A stretch of DNA of 6,902 bases from assembly GCA_945871045.1 (NCBI GenBank), contig CAMBUC010000115.1, forward strand, positions 1-6,902. Direction: 5' to 3'. The notes below the pieces were generated by a model that saw only the letters and a list, made by a program, of their open reading frames with translations, did not search any database and was not told the origin of the DNA. The stretch's first letter is position 1. Each line of letters begins with the position of its first letter. The position numbers were made by a program, and so were the translations under genes. The stretch comes from an uncultured bacterium. GTDB taxonomy: Bacteria; Bacillota; Clostridia; Lachnospirales; Lachnospiraceae. This document shows positions 1 through 4,959 of this stretch, one piece after another.

Positions 1-216
1 GAGTCACAGACCCGAATGACCTGTCTGATCTTCCTTCCCCCTCTTGGCATGCGTTTTTTTGATGTTGCAGAACTTGCCCCCTATGCGGTTGAGGTAGACG
101 CACGTCTGACCGGAAAGGTGCATCAGTTGTTTGAAATGCTTTTATCACTCTATCGTACAGATCCCAACCGCTGTGCGATCCAGGTGATCGATCCGTTAAA
201 AAATCAGGCCTTCTAA
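1..216 (+). CDS. 3' end of an unrecognised protein-coding gene
   Basis: The frame is open from the first base of the window to a TAA at 214-216 (71 codons, 5' end outside the window). I do not recognise the protein. The C-terminal part is mixed: a hydrophobic stretch near the window edge (CLIFLPPLGMRFFDV), a segment with alternating acidic and hydrophobic residues (AELAPYAVEVDARL), and a probable amphipathic helix (KVHQLFEMLLSLYR). It ends in a short polar tail. No signal peptide, zinc site or catalytic motif is visible. Codon use after about position 60 looks normal for this genome, and an intrinsic terminator lies exactly over the stop codon, which supports a real gene end. Before position 60 a second frame (from base 3) is equally plausible and would join this one if one T of the T7 run at 54-60 were absent, so the first ~18 codons are uncertain. 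Confidence 0.6.
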   Translation, partial: ESQTRMTCLIFLPPLGMRFFDVAELAPYAVEVDARLTGKVHQLFEMLLSLYRTDPNRCAIQVIDPLKNQAF

Positions 217-229
217 GGCCTATTTTTTT
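198..229 (+). terminator. Intrinsic terminator, probably bidirectional
   Basis: The arms AGGCCTT (206-212) and AAGGCCT (215-221) pair perfectly, realistically as a 6-bp stem with the 4-nt loop TCTA. Seven T follow on the + strand (223-229). Six A precede it (198-203), so the minus strand also reads stem plus T tract. The TAA stop of the upstream + gene (214-216) sits in the loop and 3' arm. It ends that + gene. It is also the first well-formed terminator I see for minus-strand transcripts running past glgA. Confidence 0.85.
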
Positions 230-276
230 GTCCATTTTTACTAGGCGTTGCGAAAAAAATTTCACAGATCTGACAA

Positions 277-305
277 TTGCAATTCTCCCGGATTCGTGTT
301 ATTTT
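277..305 (+). promoter_or_regulatory. Candidate sigma-A-type promoter of the DUF5688-like gene
   Basis: TTGCAA (277-282, four of six matches to TTGACA) lies exactly 17 bp upstream of TATTTT (300-305, four of six to TATAAT). The -10 is preceded by TG at 297-298, giving an extended -10 (TGTTATTTT). The -35 overlaps a 10-bp palindrome, AATTGCAATT (275-284), which could be an operator. The predicted start would leave a leader of about 75 nt before the ATG at 388. Both hexamers are weak, so this is only the best candidate in the 171-bp gap between the terminator and the gene. Confidence 0.3.
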
Positions 306-374
306 ACTTTTATCCGATTTTCTTATATCCAAGTTTCAAAACAAAGGTCGCCTTCTGTCATACAATCATCTGAC

Positions 375-381
375 AAGGAGG
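375..381 (+). promoter_or_regulatory. Ribosome binding site that fixes the start of the DUF5688-like gene
   Basis: AAGGAGG stands 6 nt before the ATG at 388. The frame stays open further upstream to a TTG at 277, but nothing resembling a Shine-Dalgarno sequence precedes that codon. The intervening codons also give low-complexity sequence unlike the start of family members. This site therefore decides the start. Confidence 0.9.
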
Positions 382-387
382 TATTCT

Positions 388-1293
388 ATGAATTTTCATG
401 AATTTACAAAGGAACTGATCAAACAGTTGACACCCCTGTTCCCGGAAGGTACAGATCTCTTTATCGAATCCATGCCGAAAAACAACGGCGTGATCTACGA
501 GGCACTCATTATCCGGGAGCCCGGTATCAATCTGTCCCCTACGATCTATCTGGAGCATTATTATTCGCTTTTTAAGGACGATGTCACGATGGATGAGATC
601 TGCCATATGATCTGCGAACTCTTTATGGAGGTCCGGCTCAACCATCCCATCGACCCCGGTTTTTTCACAGATTATGAGCGCGCCAAAAAACAACTGATCT
701 TTCATCTCGTCAACTATGAGAAAAACCGTTCCCGCCTGGATTCCATCCCTCACATCCCGTACCTGGATCTTGCGATCATTTTCAGCTGTATCATTCAACT
801 GGGCAGCGGAAAAACGGCTTCCATCCTCATAAAAAAGGAACATCTGCAGCTGTGGGATGTCAATTTTGAAGACATCAAAAAACAGGCGTTTGCAAATACG
901 CCACGCCTGCTTCCTGCTTATATCCAACCCATCACGGATGCGATCCGGGATCTGATCGAGGCAGATCCCACACTGAAACGGTTCGTTCCTTTGATAGATC
1001 CGGGAGATGCTCCACCTCTGTATGTTCTTACAAATGAGGAGCAGTTCCACGGAGCCTCCTGCATCCTTTATCCTTCGATTCTTGAAGAATTTGCCGAAAG
1101 TATCGGAACGGATTTTTACGTACTGCCATCCAGTATCAACGAAGTGATCCTTCTGCCGGTTCCTTCCCGTGTTGCAGATCAGGAACTATGTTCCATCGTT
1201 CGTTCCGTAAACCGGGAACAACTTCCGGCTATCCAACAACTTTCTGACTCCGTCTATTACTATTCCAGAGCATCGCAACAACTAACCCTTTAA
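388..1293 (+). CDS. DUF5688-like protein of unknown function
   Basis: A 301-residue protein, apparently soluble: I see no signal peptide or convincing membrane segment. The layout fits DUF5688 proteins as I remember them from Lachnospiraceae. There is an N-terminal helix (residues 3-17), then KNNG (31-34) and NLSPTIYLEHYY (48-59). The middle block runs from NYEKNR (109-114) to PYLDLAIIF (124-132). The C-terminal block has YVLTNEEQFHGASCILYPS (212-230), then DFYVLPSSINEVILLP (242-257). No role is known to me for this family, and no catalytic triad or metal site is obvious. It stands alone between a terminator and a convergent gene, so context gives no functional hint. Its last 12 bp overlap the end of glgA on the other strand, and no terminator of its own is visible. 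The start is set by a strong RBS. The family call is by motif recall, not by search. Confidence 0.82.
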   Translation: MNFHEFTKELIKQLTPLFPEGTDLFIESMPKNNGVIYEALIIREPGINLSPTIYLEHYYSLFKDDVTMDEICHMICELFMEVRLNHPIDPGFFTDYERAKKQLIFHLVNYEKNRSRLDSIPHIPYLDLAIIFSCIIQLGSGKTASILIKKEHLQLWDVNFEDIKKQAFANTPRLLPAYIQPITDAIRDLIEADPTLKRFVPLIDPGDAPPLYVLTNEEQFHGASCILYPSILEEFAESIGTDFYVLPSSINEVILLPVPSRVADQELCSIVRSVNREQLPAIQQLSDSVYYYSRASQQLTL

Positions 1294-2730
1294 CAACTGG
1301 TCATATATTTTTTCATATTCCTTTGCTGACTTTTTCCATGAAAAATCCAATGACATATCCCGTTTTACCATTGCGTCCCACTGATCTCTGTCATCGTAGT
1401 AAATATGCATCGCATAATAAATGGTCTGGAGCATCTCATGGGCATTGTAATTCGCAAAGGAAAAACCAGTGCCTGTATGGTCGTATTCGTTGTAGGGCTG
1501 TACCGTATCTTTCAGTCCACCGGTCTCACGAACGATGGGCAAGGTTCCATAACAATAACTCATTAACTGGCTAAGGCCGCAGGGCTCAAAAAGTGACGGC
1601 ATGAGAAGCGCATCCGCCGAAGCGTAGATCCGATGAGCCAACTGCTCGGAATAGCAAATATTGGCTGATAGTTTGTCCGGATATTTTTCGGCAAAATAGC
1701 GCAGCATATTCACGTACTGCTCCTGACCGGTTCCAAGTACCACAAACTGCAGCCGCGCATGGCTAAGCATTTCATCCATGATATATGCGATCAGATCCAA
1801 ACCTTTTTGATCGGTCAGACGCGACACCATCGCCAGCATGATCGTATCCTCATCCAGAGGCAGGTTCAGATCATGCTGCAAAGCCAGTTTATTTGCAGCC
1901 TTACCCTGCTTCATGTTCGAAAGATTGAAATTATGTTTCAGATAAATATCCTGTCCCGGATCATATTCTGCCATATCGATTCCGTTAATGATGCCATAGA
2001 GGCTGTCCCTCCTTGCGTAAAGCAGTCCGTCAAGACTCTCGCCGCCCTCCCGCGTCATGATCTCCAGCGCATAGGTAGGGCTTACCGTTGTTACGATATC
2101 TGCATACGCGATTCCACCCTTTAAGAAATTTGCTTCTCCGTATGACTCCAGTTTATCGGCAGTAAAATAGTCATCTGATAAACCGGTCAGGTTTTTGATG
2201 GCATCCATCACATAACGGCCCTGAAAACGCAGATTATGGATCGTCATGATGGTCTTTACATTTCTAAGAAGCGGATAATCGGTCGCAAAGGCCTTTAAAA
2301 ATACGGGAACCATTGCAGTCTGCCAATCATGGCAATGAATAATATCCGGTACAAAACCGATCATGTCGATGGCCGATAAAACTGCCTTTGAAAAATAAGC
2401 AAATTTTTCAATATCCTCATGAAGCTGATTATAGGGCTTCGGTCCGGCAAAATAATATTCGTTATCGATAAAATAATAATGAATGCCGTTTTCTACTGTC
2501 TCAAGTATTCCTACATATTGGTTTCTCCATCCAAGCGCCACATAAAAGTGTGAATGAAATCTCAGTTTCTTTTTCCAGATTTCATCCATACATGCATATT
2601 TGGGAAGAATCACGCGAACATCATACTCCTGCTTGTCGATATAACGCACCAGAGAACCTGTAACATCTGCCAGTCCGCCTGTTTTTATAAACGGAACTGC
2701 CTCCGAAGCCACAAATAAGATCTTTTTCAT
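1282..2730 (-). CDS. glgA: Glycogen (starch) synthase, ADP-glucose type, GT5 family
   Basis: Transfers glucose from ADP-glucose to the non-reducing end of an alpha-1,4-glucan; cytoplasmic. At 482 residues it has the usual bacterial GlgA length and appears intact. The N-terminal GT-B domain carries the ADP-glucose-binding KTGGL motif (16-20), CHDWQ (133-137) and TIHNLRFQG (163-171). The C-terminal domain carries INGIDMAEYDP (248-258), SRLTDQKGLDL (303-313) and EPCGLSQ (382-388), with the conserved Glu382, followed by a TGGL near 403-406. A strong RBS precedes the ATG. It lies 94 bp downstream of spo0A in the same direction, and no other glg gene is in view. Its stop (TAG, 1282-1284) falls inside the end of the convergent DUF5688-like gene, and no terminator follows directly. 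Clostridia often accumulate glycogen-like granulose before sporulating, which makes the neighbour notable. Confidence 0.97.
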   Translation of the reverse strand: MKKILFVASEAVPFIKTGGLADVTGSLVRYIDKQEYDVRVILPKYACMDEIWKKKLRFHSHFYVALGWRNQYVGILETVENGIHYYFIDNEYYFAGPKPYNQLHEDIEKFAYFSKAVLSAIDMIGFVPDIIHCHDWQTAMVPVFLKAFATDYPLLRNVKTIMTIHNLRFQGRYVMDAIKNLTGLSDDYFTADKLESYGEANFLKGGIAYADIVTTVSPTYALEIMTREGGESLDGLLYARRDSLYGIINGIDMAEYDPGQDIYLKHNFNLSNMKQGKAANKLALQHDLNLPLDEDTIMLAMVSRLTDQKGLDLIAYIMDEMLSHARLQFVVLGTGQEQYVNMLRYFAEKYPDKLSANICYSEQLAHRIYASADALLMPSLFEPCGLSQLMSYCYGTLPIVRETGGLKDTVQPYNEYDHTGTGFSFANYNAHEMLQTIYYAMHIYYDDRDQWDAMVKRDMSLDFSWKKSAKEYEKIYDQLLKG

Positions 2731-2735
2731 ACGCT

Positions 2736-2741
2736 CCTCCT
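2736..2741 (-). promoter_or_regulatory. glgA ribosome binding site
   Basis: AGGAGG on the minus strand, 5 nt before the ATG at 2730. It lies 9 nt downstream of the foot of the leader hairpin at 2751-2787, so it stays single-stranded when that hairpin forms. Confidence 0.9.
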
Positions 2742-2750
2742 GTATCCTTT

Positions 2751-2787
2751 GGCATGAGGTGTCCGCGGATCACGGAGTCCTGATGCC
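2751..2787 (-). repeat. Imperfect inverted repeat (hairpin) in the glgA leader
   Basis: On the minus strand the 37-nt stretch folds as GGCAT/ATGCC, a C-C mismatch, AGG/CCT, a 2x2 internal loop, TCCG/CGGA and a 7-nt loop. It has no T tract on either side, so it is not a terminator. It is flanked by a direct repeat, CCTTTGG on the + strand at 2746-2752 and 2787-2793. It occupies much of the 94-bp spo0A-glgA gap and could be an RNA element that tunes glgA expression, or a processing site. No known riboswitch class is recognised. Confidence 0.5.
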
Positions 2788-2824
2788 CTTTGGTTTTTAT
2801 CTTTGTAAAAACAGTATACACCAA

Positions 2825-3619
2825 TCAGCGCTTGTATTCCAGTCGGATTTTATCTGCAATGAGGGCAATAAACTCAGAATTTGTCGGTTTTCCTTTTCCA
2901 TTATTGATCGTATAACCAAACAGTTCGTCGATCGTATCCATCTTTCCCCTGTTCCAGGCTACTTCGATGGCATGTCTGATCGCACGTTCCACACGGCTCG
3001 GTGTGGTCTGGTATTTTTTTGCGATGGACGGATACAGGATCTTCGTAATGGAACCTAACATCTCTATGTCCTCCACGGTCATCATGATCGCTTCTCTTAA
3101 ATACTGATATCCTTTAATGTGCGCCGGTACGCCAATCTCGTGGATCATATCTGTCACATCTGCTTCCAGATCATGGATCACCGGCTCTTTTACTTTTTCG
3201 TAAGCACCCATCGGACGCGTCTCACTGCCCTTTTTTTTCCGGTTATCTCTCAGTCTCTTAATATGCTGAATGATCACGTCACTTTCAAATGGCTTCATGA
3301 TAAAATAATCCGCGCCTTTATGAAATGCGTCTTCTGTAACGCTTTCCTGCCCGACTGCACTGACCACGATCACTGCCGGTTTTTTCTTGAGGGTACGATC
3401 CTTATTCATCTTGTCCAGTACACTTAGTCCGTCCAGTTTTGGCATCACAATATCCAAAAGCATCACATCCGGCTGCTTTGTTCGAATGAGTTCATATGCC
3501 TCGACACCATCTTTTGCGGTTCCCACTACCTCCAGTTCGGCATCCTTCGCCACTATATCTCCAAGTAATCTTAACATTTTCTCATTATCGTCTGCGATTG
3601 CTACATTAAATTTGTCCAT
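2825..3619 (-). CDS. spo0A: Sporulation master response regulator Spo0A
   Basis: A cytoplasmic DNA-binding response regulator that, once phosphorylated, switches cells into sporulation. It has 264 residues, close to the family norm. The receiver domain (about 4-122) has the acidic pocket Asp10-Asp11, the phosphoacceptor Asp56 in LLDIVMP, Ser87 at the Thr/Ser switch position and Lys109 in MKPF. A linker (about 123-150) joins it to the C-terminal Spo0A effector domain. That domain contains HEIGVPAHIKGYQYLREAI (160-178), LGSITKILYPSIAKKY (188-203) and the recognition helix SRVERAIRHAIEVAW (208-222). GYTI (235-238) and KPTNSEFIALIADKIRLE (244-261) near the C terminus are nearly invariant in the family. 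AAGGAGGG sits 6 nt before the ATG. It lies 81 bp downstream of spoIVB, the classic order in spore formers, and appears to have its own promoter in that gap. Confidence 0.99.
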   Translation of the reverse strand: MDKFNVAIADDNEKMLRLLGDIVAKDAELEVVGTAKDGVEAYELIRTKQPDVMLLDIVMPKLDGLSVLDKMNKDRTLKKKPAVIVVSAVGQESVTEDAFHKGADYFIMKPFESDVIIQHIKRLRDNRKKKGSETRPMGAYEKVKEPVIHDLEADVTDMIHEIGVPAHIKGYQYLREAIMMTVEDIEMLGSITKILYPSIAKKYQTTPSRVERAIRHAIEVAWNRGKMDTIDELFGYTINNGKGKPTNSEFIALIADKIRLEYKR

Positions 3620-3625
3620 TTCTGT

Positions 3626-3633
3626 CCCTCCTT
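3626..3633 (-). promoter_or_regulatory. spo0A ribosome binding site
   Basis: AAGGAGGG on the minus strand, 6 nt before the ATG at 3619. It lies inside a very short predicted leader of about 22 nt, counted from the -10 box at 3648-3653. Confidence 0.9.
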
Positions 3634-3647
3634 AACGAACTATCGCC

Positions 3648-3691
3648 ATTATAAGAGGTTTTGATTAAGCAATCTGTCATTTTCTGTCGGC
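3648..3691 (-). promoter_or_regulatory. spo0A promoter with a 21-bp spacer and possible Spo0A-box-like repeats
   Basis: On the minus strand a perfect TATAAT (3648-3653) has ATGACA (3675-3680, five of six to TTGACA) 21 bp upstream. That is too far for normal sigma-A spacing, and the hexamer at 17 bp (CAGATT) is poor. Two TCTGTC copies on the + strand (3673-3678 and 3683-3688) are exactly 10 bp apart and overlap the -35 region. The second reads TGTCGGC, five of seven to the Spo0A box TGTCGAA; the first reads TGTCATT, four of seven. In Bacillus the spoIIG promoter has a 22-bp spacer and needs Spo0A~P bound over the -35, so autoactivation is a reasonable inference. The -10 is secure; the 0A-box reading is not. 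Confidence 0.55.
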
Positions 3692-3700
3692 AAAAAAAAA

Positions 3701-4783
3701 TTATTTTTGTGTCGCCTCCTGCAGCATGCTTTCTGAAAAAATTCCATAGCCCCGTGTGGGGTCATCCACAAACACATGTGTGACTGCACCGATCAGACAG
3801 CCATTCTGTATGATGGGGCTGCCGCTCATCCCCTGTATGATGCCTCCGGTATCTTCCAATAATTCCTCATCTACTACACGATAGCGGATGGCTTTATTTT
3901 CTTCCTTCGGATGATGATCGACGGCCTCAATCTCAATGTCATAGGCTTTCCGCTGACCTGCCACGGAACAGATGATCTGCGCCCTTCCTTTTTTGATCTC
4001 CTGTTTGTAACCAACCGGTATCCATGCTTCATCCTCCAATTCTTTGGGCATATGGGCTAATTCTCCGTAGATTCCATTGGTTCCGTTGACACGGATCGTT
4101 CCCAGATAGGAGGCATCATAAAAACGGATGAGTCCCGTCACCTCTCCCGGTGTTCCACGCATTCCTTTTGAAATGCCTGTGATCTTCGTTTCATAGATCC
4201 CTCCATCCTCAATTTTTATTAGTTCTCCCGTATCAATATCATTGACTCCATGCCCCAACGCCCCATAGGCATGATCCTCTGTCACAAAGGTGAGCGTGCC
4301 TATTCCGGCAATGTCATCCCTTACCCATAAGCCTAATTTCGCGCTTCCATCCGATGCGATCTCCGGTGTCACTGCAACAGAGATCTGTTCTGCACCGCGC
4401 TGCACCTCAAGCACCAGTTTTCTGCCCCTGCTCTCCTCTACTTGTTGGATCAGTTCTTCTTTTGAAGCGATGGTTCTCCCATCTACACTTTGTATTATAT
4501 CTCCGCTTCTCATGCGATATGCGGCCGGAGAGATAAGCGCACCGTTCTGGTCTGTAAAACTTGCGCAGGCTACCACAAGGACACCTGCATTTTTCAAATA
4601 AATTCCTATATTTGTCCCGGCTGCTTTTACGCGTTTCCGGTTCGCATCGTTGACTGTTACCTGCTCCAGCGGAAGATCCTCTGTAGGAATATAGGTAAGA
4701 AACAAATTGCACGAAAAAACAAACCATAAAAATATACAAGTCCGCCGAAACCATTTGATCCGATTCTTTTTCTTCTGTTCCAT
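3701..4783 (-). CDS. spoIVB: SpoIVB sporulation signalling serine peptidase (PDZ plus S55 domain)
   Basis: In Bacillus it is made in the forespore, secreted into the space between the two spore membranes, and cleaves SpoIVFA to trigger pro-sigma-K processing. This copy has 360 residues, shorter than the roughly 425 of B. subtilis, with the difference mostly N-terminal. A basic N terminus precedes one hydrophobic segment (about 14-31), a signal anchor. A PDZ-type domain follows (about 65-140), including SPAAYRMRSGDIIQSVDG (85-102). In the S55 peptidase domain, the catalytic residues expected by comparison with B. subtilis His236/Asp363/Ser378 are His178 (GALGHGVND), Asp305 (YRVVD) and Ser320 (GMSGSP). 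All three are present, so it should be active. I chose the ATG at 4783 because AGGAGG lies 9 nt upstream; the frame runs on to 4840, but without a spaced RBS. Whether this organism also has SpoIVFA/FB cannot be seen here. Confidence 0.96.
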   Translation of the reverse strand: MEQKKKNRIKWFRRTCIFLWFVFSCNLFLTYIPTEDLPLEQVTVNDANRKRVKAAGTNIGIYLKNAGVLVVACASFTDQNGALISPAAYRMRSGDIIQSVDGRTIASKEELIQQVEESRGRKLVLEVQRGAEQISVAVTPEIASDGSAKLGLWVRDDIAGIGTLTFVTEDHAYGALGHGVNDIDTGELIKIEDGGIYETKITGISKGMRGTPGEVTGLIRFYDASYLGTIRVNGTNGIYGELAHMPKELEDEAWIPVGYKQEIKKGRAQIICSVAGQRKAYDIEIEAVDHHPKEENKAIRYRVVDEELLEDTGGIIQGMSGSPIIQNGCLIGAVTHVFVDDPTRGYGIFSESMLQEATQK

Positions 4784-4792
4784 CGCGGTTTT

Positions 4793-4798
4793 CCTCCT
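4793..4798 (-). promoter_or_regulatory. spoIVB ribosome binding site that decides the start
   Basis: AGGAGG on the minus strand, 9 nt before the ATG at 4783. The in-frame ATG 57 bp further upstream (4840) directly abuts AAGG with no spacer and would add an aromatic, low-complexity stretch, so the internal start is preferred. Confidence 0.85.
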
Positions 4799-4825
4799 GG
4801 TATAAATATAAATGTATAAAATAGA

Positions 4826-4840
4826 ATGCGCTTTGCGCAT
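4826..4840 (-). repeat. Short hairpin in the spoIVB leader
   Basis: ATGCGC (4826-4831) and GCGCAT (4835-4840) form a 6-bp G+C-rich stem with a 3-nt loop, about 28 nt upstream of the spoIVB RBS. Only a broken run of T follows on the minus strand, so it is at best a weak terminator. It may be an attenuator-like structure or chance. Confidence 0.35.
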
Positions 4841-4857
4841 CCTTGCGGAGCATTTTG

Positions 4858-4890
4858 TTTCATGGGAAATTCGAAGAATTTCCCATGAAA
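4858..4890. repeat. 33-nt perfect inverted repeat between recN and spoIVB
   Basis: The arms TTTCATGGGAAATTC (4858-4872) and GAATTTCCCATGAAA (4876-4890) are exact reverse complements over 15 bp, around the 3-nt loop GAA. Neither side is followed by a T tract, so it is not a terminator itself, though it directly abuts one (4893-4927). As DNA it could be an operator. As RNA it would be a stable stem at the 5' end of any spoIVB transcript starting upstream, or a 3'-protecting stem on recN read-through RNA. It could also be a dispersed genomic repeat. Confidence 0.9.
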
Positions 4891-4892
4891 TA

Positions 4893-4927
4893 AAAAAGAG
4901 AAGACACTCACGTGTACTTCTCTTTTT
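4893..4927 (-). terminator. Intrinsic terminator of the argR-recN unit
   Basis: The arms AAAAAGAGAAGACAC (4893-4907) and GTGT-A-CTTCTCTTTTT (4912-4927) pair over 15 bp with one bulged A and a 4-nt loop. On the minus strand the stem runs into six T (4892-4897). It lies 32 nt past the recN stop. The + strand also has a T tract, so it could act both ways, but no + gene approaches it. It separates recN from spoIVB transcription. Confidence 0.9.
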
Positions 4928-4959
4928 AGTATGAACCGATTTACTGTTTCCAATCAGGT

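Noticed and set aside
277..387. Extended start (TTG at 277) for the DUF5688-like gene
   Set aside because: No Shine-Dalgarno sequence precedes it, and the added residues do not look like family sequence. The ATG at 388 has AAGGAGG at ideal spacing.
358..1050. A 230-codon open frame on the minus strand opposite the DUF5688-like gene
   Set aside because: It is antisense to a gene with a strong RBS and recognisable family motifs, has no RBS of its own, and its translation resembles no family.
1217..1298. Four copies of AACAACT within 82 bp at the end of the DUF5688-like gene
   Set aside because: Spacing is irregular. The copies mostly encode repeated Gln-Gln-Leu or Glu-Gln-Leu codons and are best explained by coding sequence.
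2793..2812. A+T-rich hairpin GTTTTTA/TAAAAAC just after spo0A as a terminator
   Set aside because: The stem is almost entirely A-T and no T tract follows on the minus strand, so it is unlikely to stop transcription.
2813..2841. TATACT on the minus strand as a glgA promoter
   Set aside because: The -10 is fair, but the hexamer 17 bp upstream (TGGAAT) matches TTGACA at only three positions and there is no extended -10.
3691..3709. T9 tract after spoIVB as an intrinsic terminator
   Set aside because: Only a short A-T stem (AAAAA with TTTTT) can form before it, so termination between spoIVB and spo0A is not supported.
4784..4840. Upstream ATG (4840) as the start of spoIVB
   Set aside because: AAGG directly abuts the ATG without a spacer, and the extra 19 residues are low-complexity (repeated Tyr-Ile). 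The ATG at 4783 has AGGAGG 9 nt upstream.
4819..4841. CATTCTA on the minus strand, resembling a sigma-G -10 box (CATnnTA) for spoIVB
   Set aside because: Forespore expression would fit, but no sigma-G -35 (GHATR) stands 17-19 bp upstream, and the match overlaps the small ATGCGC hairpin. Too weak to list.
4407..4953. Open frames of 148 and 98 codons on the minus strand near the start of spoIVB
   Set aside because: They are out-of-frame shadows of spoIVB and its leader, running through the terminator or leader hairpins without plausible start sites.
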